From NCBI GenBank assembly GCA_024803745.1, contig JANJXV010000187.1:1180501-1244500 (forward strand): 64,000 nucleotides of DNA, written 5' to 3'. Of this stretch, positions 1-10,440 are shown one piece after another. The stretch comes from Megascapheus bottae. Taxonomy: Eukaryota > Chordata > Mammalia > Rodentia > Geomyidae. The position numbers were made by a program, and so were the translations under genes. The notes below the pieces were generated by a model. It was not told where the DNA came from and made no database searches. It saw nothing but the letters and a program-made list of their open reading frames with translations. Every line of letters begins with the position of its first letter. The stretch's first letter is position 1.

Positions 1-1524
1 GCCTTGAGCATGGGAAGTCCCATTGGAACGGAGCCCATGAAGTCATTCTCTTTTCACTCTTAGGGAAAGGATTTTAAATAAAATTCAAAGTTTCTCTTGG
101 ATGCTATATCATAATCTCTGGTTTGGTTCTTTGTACACTGTCCCTCTTTCTGTCCTTGGAGTCAGTCCTTCAAAAACCCTTGTCATTGCAAATTCCTCTC
201 CTTATCTGGAAATTATGTTCCCATCTCCACACAGGATCCACTGCTTTTCCCTATACAGGACTGACAGTGATCCACAATTAAATATTCCAGGATGCGTTCT
301 GATTTGATTACTCATTCTAGTAAATGGCCACATGGGGCTTCAACAAAACACTGCACAGTGGGAGAAGGGTTTGGCAATTCAAATCAAGATGATCCTGAAG
401 ACTTTGCATATATTTGTTTCCTCCATTAGTCTGCTCTCTGAACATACAATATTTACTGCCTCCATTGGTCTGCTCTCTATACATATATTTACTGCCCCTG
501 TAGTATATCAGGCATCATATACATTTTGAAGGGTGACTATCAGCAAATGTAGGTGAAAAGTACACCTTACTCCTGCAACCACTCATGATACTCATATGTC
601 CAAATACACTTCAAATGAAAACCAGTATCTGCTCTAATGCAAATTGATCTGCAAACCTTCCTTGGTTCATAGTACACATAACATATTACATTTTAATGTA
701 GATCTGTTTCATTATCTCTGTACATGCTCTTTTCCACATTAAATTAGGTCTTATCCTTCTGTATCACAAGAGTAGACTATAGCACAGTATCAGCAACACA
801 AACATTTGCCTCACATTACCAACTCAAAAGACACAAAATGACTGGGAAAAAAAACCTTCAAAATATCTCTGTTTTTTCCATTTACCTTCATCCAAATTCC
901 CCTCCATCCCCCCATTTCCTCATGACCGCTTTCAATTGTTAAAAGGAGCACATCATGGAGAGAGGAGGATGGATTTTTCTTCTACTCTATAAATACATAC
1001 TTCGTAGACATATGTATACAAATATACATATTGCATAAGCAAATTTAATGTATCTTAAAATATAATTTATAAGAGGACAACACTTTTCCAAATGCAACTC
1101 AGCAATATGAATTTTTAAAATAGGGTTGTTTCACAGTCATTGGGTGACTGAAAGGTGACTTTCACCCGCAACTACATTAGTTAGTCAGCAATTCAATTTT
1201 GTCAGATCTGTAAGAGGGGGTAATAGCTGCAAATTGTCCTGACAGATGCTACCAGCTGCTTCTGTAAAGCAACAGTTATACAACTTGCTCTCTCTCAGTT
1301 TGAAGCAGAAAGAAAAAAATTTTCTTTAACAGTTATTTTCCATTTTCAAGTTTGGAATTAAAAGTCTGAAACTGCCTCTGTGCACAGTACACAAAAGCCA
1401 GTTCACAAAAGCTACTCTGATACATAATTTTAACTGCTGACTCATTTTTTCACAATTTGACCACATTTTAATGTTTCCATGAAATTTTACACTACATCTG
1501 AAATAATACCGCATTTTTTTCAAG
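1..1524. other. AT-rich unannotated DNA
   Basis: I see no gene, RNA or confidently assignable repeat here. The open frames at 101-307, 332-529 and 1326-1523 are short, resemble no family I know and have no supporting splice or promoter context. A C-rich patch near 895-925 could be a decayed L1 3' UTR, but I cannot align it. Confidence 0.5.
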
Positions 1525-1565
1525 AACTGTTCAGATCCTTCACTTCATGAAGCCTAAAAACCATG
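1525..1565 (+). other. Possible 41-bp exon (low confidence)
   Basis: A T-run acceptor ending TTTTTTTCAAG precedes 41 bases that are open in one frame, and the segment ends ATG|GTGAGT, a strong donor. Read this way it ends in phase 1, which is the phase needed by the better exon-like segment at 2733. The segment is short, the acceptor is modest and such matches arise by chance. It is listed only as a possible companion of the 2733 exon. Confidence 0.15.
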
Positions 1566-1936
1566 GTGAGTGGTGTGTTCAGTGTATAATGCAGGGAGTA
1601 CTTGCCACAGGTCCAAGCAGGAGAAACTGAAGTTCCAGGAAATCAGAATGTGACTACTACAAAATAAGTGTCTTGATTCCTGTTCCTTCATTCAACAACA
1701 GTAACATTCAACTCCACATGAGAAAACCATTCATATCAGGAAATCATTCTACCTTTAATTCATGCTATTTATTCAAACTCAACAACACCACCTGTGATTT
1801 TCATGGTCTCCAGAGTGTCATGCATATGCTCTGTTCTTATAACTCAGTCTTACTCCCAAGGCATGGCGCACTGACTATCTTCTCCTGGGAGGACTTCCTC
1901 GAAATTCTTCAGCAGCCCATTCTCCAGCTCAGAATC

Positions 1937-2705
1937 ATTTTTAATATATTTTTATTGTACTTAATAGAAGGGTTACATTATATTCACCAGATAGAAGATG
2001 CTTTACTTCATAAACATTGATACCCTTTCTCATGTCTTGGTCCTCATTTCCCTCCCCCGACCCTCATCTTGTTTTCCCCCTTCCCTATCCAATTTCAAAT
2101 AACCAAATAAACATATATACAATATATCAGATAACAAGGTAAAATACTGTAACAATTCGAGGTAACCAAGGGACAGCAAAAGAGATGAGAGATAACATAG
2201 TACATTAAGGACAACAATCACTCATTATATGGCTGTTGTTTCTATATCCTGGAGGACCTTTCATTTAGCATCATACTATATGGCCTTATGTATCTAGGTT
2301 TTGTTCTATTGGAAATCTCTGCTAGGAGAGCCTAAGGTTTCTACTGATTATGACAAATGAGGGAAACCATTGAGCCTATGTTCCTTTGAGTCTGGCTTAC
2401 TTCACTTAAAATGATTTTATTCTAAGTCTTTCCATCTCCTTACAAATGGGGCGATGTCGTTCTTTCTGACAGCAGCATAGAATTCCATTGTGTATAAATA
2501 CCACATCTTGTTGATCCACTCATTAACTGCGGGGCATCTGGGTTGGTTCCATATCTTTGCTATGGTAAATAGTGCTGCAATGAACGTCATTGTGATAGTG
2601 GATGTGGTATGTCCTTGTTTCTGGACAACAGGGTAAATGCCAACTAGTGGAATTGCTGGGTCATAGGGGAGCTCTAGGTTAAGTCTTTTGAGGAACCACC
2701 TGTCA
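1937..2705 (-). mobile_element. L1 LINE, 5'-truncated 3' end
   Basis: Read on the minus strand this is the 3' end of an L1. The + strand carries the reverse complement of the terminal AATAAA region, then the C-rich complement of the G-rich 3' UTR tract (2050-2090). L1-typical antisense wording follows, such as 'attccattgtgtataaata' and 'ggaattgctgggtcatag' (2640-2670). It shares about 640 bases with the copy at 3741-4386 but extends further toward the L1 5' end. No ORF2 domain is intact. The target-site duplication is not clear. Confidence 0.85.
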
Positions 2706-2732
2706 GGAAGGCTCTTTTCCTTTGTTTTGCAG

Positions 2733-2862
2733 AAACTGTTCTGTATTCAAACAGAACCCTACCTGTATTAATCACTTCTGGAAAGGATTGTACTGCACCA
2801 CCTAGCAAAAACCCTGAGAAACTTCAGCTTCCTGAACAACTAGCTGCAAAAAACTATGAAAC
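2733..2862 (+). CDS. Candidate internal coding exon of an unidentified gene
   Basis: This is the best coding candidate in the window. A near-ideal acceptor (CTCTTTTCCTTTGTTTTGCAG, ending at 2732) precedes it and a near-ideal donor (GTAAGTAA, from 2863) follows. Of the three frames only the one starting at 2735 is open, giving 42 complete codons. The peptide begins TVLYSNRTLP, carries a DCTAPPSKNPEKLQ stretch and ends AAKNYE. The exon would need one base from the upstream exon (phase 1) and leaves two (phase 2). I do not recognise the protein. It has no hydrophobic or coiled-coil segment, and is polar, proline-bearing and probably disordered at its C-terminal half. A caution is that an antisense L1 fragment ends only about 25 bases upstream, so the branch point would have to lie in or next to L1 sequence. 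It could also be a decayed exon or a chance match. Confidence 0.4.
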
Positions 2863-3214
2863 GTAAGTAATACATTCCTTCAGCATTTGAAATGCTCATC
2901 AACTCCAGCCTTCACTCACTCTATTCATGAACAATATTCTTATGCCATCTGGTCCCTTACCTCTTGGAAAGTTAATAACCTTTGCTTCCTCTCTTACCAC
3001 TTGGACACTTGGTGATTTCTTTCACATATCTTACATGCTAGCTTAAGCTCCCAGACTTAACAACAAAGAGGTTTTATTATAACAGTTCTAAACACGCATA
3101 TATTTTGACCATATTTATTCTTTTTTTAATCTCTGCTCCTCTTGTTCATTTCTGGTTGCGTATCAAGCTCATGATTAAAAATGAAATTAATGTCCCCTAA
3201 GATATATTCCTCTT
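2863..3214. other. Unannotated AT-rich sequence
   Basis: This would be intron if the exon at 2733-2862 is real. No repeat or gene is recognised. Confidence 0.4.
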
Positions 3215-3721
3215 TGTTATGGCTGGTATCTAAAATGTTGCCCCAAAGCTATATGCTAAAGATTCGATTGCCTGCTGATATGCTTTTTACAAAGTGGTGG
3301 GATCATGAAAACTTTGTTCTCACCAAAGGATCAACCTACTCATGTGTCCATAATTTGATGAGCTATTGGGAAGGGATAAAAACTTTCCAATTTGAGCTGG
3401 GACTTAAGGTTGTTAAATGCATCCCTGAAATGTGTCCTTGTAAATGATGTTTGTTCTGCTCTCTTCTCTCTCCTATTTCTCTTCTATCTCTGCTCTCCAG
3501 TCTTCAATTCTCTTTCTCCTTCTTCCACTTCTCTCCTTTTTCTCTTCTCTCTCTCTCCTGCCTACTTAACGTGAATAAATGGCTTCCTCCTCCACATATT
3601 CCTGCTACCATGATGTTCTGCTTCTCCCCAAAGCAGACTGAAACTATATCCCAAAACAAATGTTGCCACCGTTAAGCTGATTTTCTTAGGTATTTTGCCA
3701 TGGAGCTAGAAGGCTAGCACA
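3215..3721 (+). mobile_element. MaLR-type solitary LTR (ERVL-MaLR)
   Basis: The element runs from TGTTATGG at 3215 to CTAGCACA at about 3721, about 507 bp with TG...CA ends. Internal wording matches MaLR LTRs as I remember them: 'atgttgccccaaagctatatgct', 'aatttgatgagctattggga', a pyrimidine-rich middle, 'catgatgttctgcttctccc', and a 3' end of the type 'ttaagctgattttcttaggtattttg'. No internal retroviral region adjoins it, so it is probably a solo LTR. The overlapping short open frames inside it are not genes. Confidence 0.65.
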
Positions 3722-3740
3722 TTCATTTACTAGCTATTTT

Positions 3741-4386
3741 TTCATATATTTTTATTGTGATTAATAGAAGGGTTACATTATATTCACCAGATAGAAGATG
3801 CAATACTTCACAAACATTGATACCCTTTCTCATGTCTTGGTCCCCATTTCCCTCTCCCCACCCCTGCCCCTCATCTTGTTTTCCCTGCTTCCTTATCTAT
3901 CCGATTTCAAATAACTAAATAAGCATATATACACTATATCCGATAACAAGGTGAAATACTGTAACAATATAAGATAGCAGAGGGACAGCAAAAGAGATGA
4001 GAGATAACATAGTACATTAAAGACAACAATCACTCATTATATGGCTTGTGTTTCTATATCCTGGAGGTCCTTTCATGTAGTGTCATACTATGTGACCTTG
4101 TGTATCTAGGTTTTGCTCTATTGGAAATCTCTGCTAGGAGAGCCCAAGGTATCTACTGATTATGACAAATGAGGGAAACCATTGAGCCTATGTTCCTTTG
4201 AGTCTGGCTTACTTCACTTAATATGATTTTTCTAAGTCTTTCCATATCCTTACAGATGGGGCAATGTCAGTCTTTCTGACAGCAGCCTAGAATTCCATTG
4301 TGTATAAATTCCACATCTTGTGGATCCACTCATCAACTGAGGGGCATCTGGGTTGCTTCCATATCTTTGCTATAGTAAATAGTGCT
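3741..4386 (-). mobile_element. L1 LINE, 5'-truncated 3' end
   Basis: This is a close relative of the copy at 1937-2705 and of the same subfamily (diagnostic 'tattcaccagatagaagatgc' and 'ctcatgtcttggtcccc' on the + strand). Flanks 'CTAGCTATTTTTTC' on the left and 'CTAGATATTTTCTT' on the right could be a degraded target-site duplication. Confidence 0.85.
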
Positions 4387-6140
4387 ATCTAGATATTTTC
4401 TTTACCACTGTTTGCAATACTTCATTGATATTATCTCAGAGGCACACTCTGACTCAACTTTCAGATCTTAATGATTCTTTTATTTCTTTACACAAATAAA
4501 ATTTTCCATTGTCATTCAACTCTTCTACTCAGTAATCTTCAGTAGCTCTCTATTTCATCCAATAATAGGCCAAAATTTCTCCTGAACCAGGAAACAGAAA
4601 CTTAAGTCTCTGAGCTAGCTAATTAAACTTCTAAATTTCAAAATCACCATCTATGCATATGTGTGGACATTTATATAGTAATATTCAAATGGTAAAAGAT
4701 TCTTTATAATCTTTTCTATTCACCTAATGAATTATTCCCATCATCATATACTCTTCTACTCCTTGGTTATGATTCCCACTGTGATATCATTAACAATTCG
4801 TTATGGATCCCATTTCTTCTAAGTTTCTCTTCTTTCTACTTAGGATGGTTTTCTCACACCAGTAACCTTATGTTTGACCTAATTTTGATACGATTTTCTG
4901 ACCCTGTTCGAGAGCTCAGACATCAAAAAGATATTCACCATCTTTCTAGAAACTGGCTTTGGTTTAACCCTAAAATGAGTAAATAGGTGTTCTTCATGAA
5001 CTGCACTCAAAGCTTACTTGCTACTTAAAGCAAGACCTCAAAAAACATCACAACTCATAAAATCAATAATATCACAGAGTTCTTTTGTAAAGAACTTCAA
5101 GCATTTACATATATGCAATGAAACTGATGTGCAGTCAAAATGACAGAAACAGATGGTTCTGCCATCACTTTATATGACACTTGTTTCTCCAGGCAGGTGA
5201 ACAGAAGGAACCAGTGGTAGAAGGTGAAAAGGGTCTTGCAATTTAGAACCCACTGAAGTATAAAATGCCACCAAACTTGTCTCAAATTAAAACACATTTT
5301 AGTTTCTTCATTTGAAATCCTATACTGGGTAAGATTAAAAATCTCATAACTACCCAGATTTAAACTCTGAGCTTCTGATCATCCGAGGCCTGAAAATACT
5401 GGTTTGTGATGAACAGGTCTTAGGGAAACAGAAGGGGCATTTCCAATTCAAGATAAAACTATATCCATTGAGAATCTATATAACTGTCCAAACAAGAGTT
5501 TTCAAGATAAAATATCCAATTTATTTTAAAGTAAGATGTTTTAAATGTTCATATTCACCAAGTTTCACCAACTTACATATTCCTTTATTTAACAGTGATT
5601 TATTGATAAGAAATAATACAGTATAATGAACAGAGCACAATATCTGGTATTGTATACCTTGGGTTTCCTTTCCTACCTCCCCTACTTGTTGATTCTGTAG
5701 AACTATAGTCCTGGAATAGAAGCCTGGCTTTATAAGATTCACTTTTCTCTACTGTCATGAAGCAGAATGTAGCATGTAAGTCCAGACAGTATTTGGCATT
5801 TTCTGAACAACTAAGTATAAACTCACCTCCTTCACTCACGTTCCTTCTCCTGCCATGTCCTATTATGCACATGTTGAGCACACTTCAACTCCAAAGTTCA
5901 GAGTGTGAAAAAGTTCAAACTTTATACTTAATGCTATGAATATTATCTCTCAGCCCAGAAAGCAGAATCACAATTCTGCCATTCTTTGGTGTCACTACTT
6001 TTCATCATTCACACTGCAGCTTAAATTTTGCACCCAAGAAAAGTCAAAACTTCCTGCCTACTAGCACATGGTGAATATTAATCCTTAGCGTCCATTCTTT
6101 CTTTCACAGTGTGTATCAATACTCCACTACCTAAATATAA

Positions 6141-6143
<3 letters not shown>
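4387..6143. other. AT-rich unannotated sequence
   Basis: No gene or clear repeat is seen. The minus-strand open frames at 5097-5297 and 5521-5881 have no recognisable domains or convincing splice signals. Confidence 0.45.

Positions 6144-6192
<49 letters not shown>
6144..6192 (+). repeat. (GT)n microsatellite
   Basis: This is a pure GT dinucleotide run of about 24 units. The valine-cysteine-rich open frames read through it (6109-6354 and 6147-6335) are artefacts of the repeat. Confidence 0.97.
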
Positions 6193-6193
<1 letters not shown>

Positions 6194-7087
6194 TAAGAGG
6201 CCTGGAAACACATTTTTCTTGGTATATCTATCTGGCAATTCTCCTTGGAGCTTCCTCACTCATTTCTGTGTCCATCTTTATATGGTTCTCTTCCCTCAGG
6301 ATTCCTATGTCCAACTGTCCTTCTCCCTTCTCTAAAAAGATATCCAGTCCTTAGATTGATGGCTCACAGTCATTGGTAATCATCTCATGCTAACTGCATC
6401 TGCTATGACTGTTTCCAATAAGGTTTCAGTCACAAGTACAGGATTAACACTGGAAAGCACCAAGGAAAGCTTAGCACCCTTTTGGAGTAACCAAGGAAAA
6501 ATATAAGCCAAAATGAATCTAACCATGATAGCTTTCTTTTGTCTTCTACTTTCAATATTACCCACGTGATTAGTAATAACATAACTCACTAATTTGTAAT
6601 TTTCTTCTATCTATAGTTGGTTCCAGTTGGAAATGGAAGTGATGGGTTGCGCTCTGGCTTAGTGAATTAACCCTATTTTTGATCAACTTTCCATAAAATC
6701 TAACTAAAAGTGCCTATATTATAGCAAATTTGATAATTAAATGATATTTTAAGAGCCTGGAGAAACTGGTAACACTAAACAGTTATCTACTGGATGGGAC
6801 CCAAAAAGTGATTAATGTTACCTACCCATCATGCCCAAGTCCTGGAGTGCTAAAGCACTCCAGTTCTTGTATCTGGGTCAGACTTGATCAACGTCCAAAA
6901 TAAATTAAAAATATAGAAAACATTTTTAACAATATTGTCCATTCAGCCCTTAAGAACAATTGAAGTTTGCACTGCTAATTCTGATGAAATAACAAAAAAG
7001 ACCATAATGAAAATATACGCGCAGTCTAAAAGATTTGCAATAGAGCAAAATCTTGATACATAAGGACATATAATGTGAAGCTTATTG
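6193..7087. other. Unannotated sequence containing a palindrome
   Basis: No gene is seen. The one notable feature is the inverted repeat at 6836-6869, listed separately. Confidence 0.4.
6836..6869. repeat. Short near-perfect palindrome
   Basis: Arms CTGGAGTGCT (6842-6851) and AGCACTCCAG (6854-6863) are exact complements separated by AA. Outside a 2-base mismatch, CAAG (6836-6839) pairs with CTTG (6866-6869). The loop is too small for a microRNA precursor. It could be the centre of a small inverted-repeat transposon remnant. Confidence 0.8.
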
Positions 7088-7341
7088 AAAGGACCTCCAG
7101 GATGGTGAAACAAAAGCCATATAATGAATGATTGTTGTCCTTAATGTACTATGTTGTCTCTCATCTCCTTTGCTGTCCCTTGGTTATCTCATATTGGTAT
7201 AGTATCTCACTTTGTTATCTGATATATTGAATTTATTTGTATTTGGATATTTGAAATTTGATAGGGAAGGGGGGAAAACCAAGACGGGTGGGGGGTGTGG
7301 GGGGGGAGGGAAACGGGTACCAAGACATGTGAAAGACATTT
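7088..7341 (+). mobile_element. L1 LINE 3' UTR fragment, 3'-incomplete
   Basis: The + strand matches the reverse complement of the L1 copies at 17.8 and 60.2 kb ('cattatataatgaatgattgttgtcctt'-type region, then 'tttgatagggaag'). It includes the G-rich tract at 7266-7310. It stops after 'ccaagacatgtgaaag', lacking the last roughly 100 bases and the polyA end found in the other copies. Confidence 0.8.
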
Positions 7342-9884
7342 GTTTCAGAGTTCATTTGTTGGACTTATGCTAGGAAAAATCAACTAATGGCGATGCAGAC
7401 AATAAAATATGAGGATTTACCTATCAAACAGCTTGAAAAACATTAAGAAACATTTTAGTAAAGTGCTTATACTTATTTTTAATCAGTCAGAATTTCATTT
7501 CAATATCAAGGCACCCTTCACAAACTTATGAAATCCCTGATGACTAAAGTACAACAAGATTCTGCAGGAAAAGGTAACACACCTAAGAGACTGTGATGAA
7601 GGGGTGGATGAGCCATGGCGTAGAAATCTAAGAGCAGAACAGCATAGATAGTCTATCAACTCCAGCTGGAGAGTGTTGTTTGCTTCTGTTTTCAGGGACA
7701 GAGTTCATGAATCATCCCATCAGTTTTTAAAACTTCAATCAGAGAAGTCAACTATTTGATGTGCAATCTTTATTTTCTTCTTTTTTTTCCCACCCAAACC
7801 ATAATATAGTGCAGAAAGAATATGTGTGTGAGGGATGCAAATAATAATCGCTACACCAAGTCATCTTGGTGTTGACAGAAATAAAAAGAAGAATTCCAGC
7901 AGCAATGTGTGAATCACGGGGAAACCATTACTGATGTGGCCAGTTCAGGTCACTGTGTTTTCAGATTGGCGGCCACACAGAGCCTCCACAGTTCAAGTCC
8001 CATCTGACACGCACACATGCACTCTGGGTCACTCAAAATAAAAACTGCTCTCCCTACACTTGTCTGTCTCCATGAGGTCAGCATTAAATAACTATTATGT
8101 CTGGCATAAAGAGCAATGGCTGCTCTTTTTTTCAAATGCCACCAGTTCCCATTTTAAAGTAAATGCCATTTGGTCAAAAATATGTATTCGTCTTGAAATC
8201 TGATAGGACTGAGTTGCAAAGCACTTCTGATTTTGTGCTCAGAGTACTTTTGTGGGGAAATTGCCACTACCCACTCAGGCCTCTAGGGCCCCAGAGCTCA
8301 GGAATCGCTGAGCTCTGTCATTCTCGCCTACTTCTGCTGATTCCATGAGCCTTAGTGCCACCTCTGTCCATCATCATAGCATGTCTCTAATGTGTCTTAA
8401 ATTTTTTCAAATGAAAATAGAATGACATACAATGATAATTTTTATAGTAACTGTAAATTTACATTATTTTATTAATAAAAATCAATTGTGCAAGCCTCAT
8501 GTATTACTGTTATACTGGACCCCAGTAATTATGAATACTGTCAATCTACCTTCTATTAGTAACATTATTCTGGAATTTTAGGGTTATTTTTAACCATTTT
8601 AGAACATATTAGTTTTACAAGTTCTCATTTACATACACACATACATACATAAGACAAACCCAAGTAAACCTTGCTTCTGATGTCTCTCTCTGTCTCTCTC
8701 TCATCTCAACACAACCCCCTTTCTTAAAACATTTATCAGGAAAACACTGACTAACACACTGAATTCATAACCTAACTTTGGGGATTGAAACTTCTTCCTA
8801 CAATTACTTAATAAAAACAAATATTGTTAAAACCATTATCAATGCTTTGTTTTCCTGCTAGCATATAAGTACTCTATCAAATTCTGAAGTACTTGTTTTT
8901 TGAATACATACCAAGAATATGGCTAGCATTTGGCAGAGGAAGTGGATGAATATCTTAGTTTCCAGAATGCCTCTCTCTATACCCCTATGAACATTTCTAA
9001 TTAGGGTTATGGCAACACTTGATAAATGTTCCAGGTTTCATACCCTGTAATCATCAGATTCTCATATGATTGGATAAAAAGATATTTGCATGATACACAT
9101 GAAGCTGCCAAAATCTCTGACTGCTTAGTGCAACATCAAAGTAGATGGATGTGGTCCTGGGAAGGTAAAAGACAGAAAATTCCAAAATACTATGTCCCTC
9201 ATTATAGCATCAGGTTCCGAGATTTTCCCTCAGTTCCCTCAACTTGAGAAAGTTACCAAGGGAATTGCTGATAACAGTATGACTCTTCTTTATAACTGCA
9301 GGGAACCTCAGGAGAGCAGTCATTATGTTTTCCAACTGTTTAAAAATAATTTCCTTTCTATAGCTGAATTTTTAATGTTTACTATCTGTAAAAGATGGTT
9401 TTAATGTACACGAAAGATGGAAGGCAAATTATCAGGAACTGCCCCTTCCCCTGGGAATTTCTATTTATAATGCGAAAGACATGAACATGAATGTAACTTC
9501 AATAGGAGTACATGAAGACATTAAATTTTAGGTAACAGAAGATCAATAGAAAGGTTATGCCAGACCTGAGGGAGAAAGAATCAAACCTGCTTGTGAGAAC
9601 CTCAGAAGAGAACAAAGTGTAGACTTTGAAAGAGTGAACCAGAACTCACTGGGAGGATTTCAAAATGGAGGAAATCACTGAGTAGAACTTAGGCCAAGGT
9701 CTCAGGAAAGGGGAGATCATAGGCAATGACTGGAGGCCAAAAAGACTGAAGAAAGGAGTGAAAATGAAAATCAAAAAATAGGCCAATTCTACATCTGAAA
9801 AAACACTCAACTCAAATACATTATCCTCTACAATGATGCAGTAAAGAAAAAGATCATGTTAGGAAAAGAACTGTAAAATCTTTT
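7342..9884. other. Unannotated AT-rich sequence
   Basis: I see no supported gene. There is a short (TCTC)-rich patch at 8682-8703 and a (CATA)-like patch at 8633-8650. A good-looking splice acceptor near 7694 has no matching donor. The open frames here are short and unlike known proteins. Confidence 0.4.
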
Positions 9885-9983
9885 TTGTTACCTCCCAAAC
9901 TGTAAGTGAAAAGTCTAGCCTTCTTCCATTCAAATTGTTTGTCTCAGGTACTTATCACAGCAGTGACCAACTGACTGACACCT
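9885..9983 (+). mobile_element. MaLR-like LTR 3' end fragment
   Basis: The wording 'cccaaactgtaagtgaaaag', 'ttgtttgtctcaggtactta' and 'tcacagcagtgaccaactga' fits the 3' end of MaLR-type LTRs. The 5' part is missing or unrecognisable. Confidence 0.5.
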
Positions 9984-10139
9984 TATCTCTTTTTGTTTCT
10001 TCTCTGAGTCACTGTACTCTAGCAGTATTGACAACTTCACTGTCTTGAAATAGACCTAAAGCATTTTGAGTCTACCATTTCCTCTGCTGGGAACATTCAC
10101 ACTCAAAGTATTTGATATCCTTGTAACAATTCCATTCCT

Positions 10140-10440
10140 GACAACAGCTTGGCCTTTCATCAAATGTGACATTGTTTGCTGAAACCTCCCCTGATTCATC
10201 CTTTTAAAAATTCCCTATGCTCTCTTTTTCACCTGTTGCTCTATAACCTAGGTAACTTATTTGATTATGAACATACCTATGTCTATCTATAAATATGTAT
10301 ACCACATTCATCTTTTAATTTTTGTTTTCATGAGGGCAGGAATCTCCTTTTATCTGTGTCTGTTCACTTCTGAATCTCTGAAATAGTTGTTTGGCACCTG
10401 GCAGACATTCAATTACTATTTTATAACTTAAGAAACAAAT
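10140..10440 (+). mobile_element. L2 LINE 3' end, ancient
   Basis: The sequence follows the L2 3' UTR pattern: 'aaacctcccctgattcatcc', then 'catgagggcaggaatctcc', 'tgtctgttcacttctgaatc' and 'ttggcacctggcagacattc'. It is diverged and 5'-truncated, and carries no intact reading frame. Confidence 0.6.

Noticed and set aside
6842..6863. MicroRNA hairpin
   Set aside because: The loop is two bases and the stem too short for a precursor.
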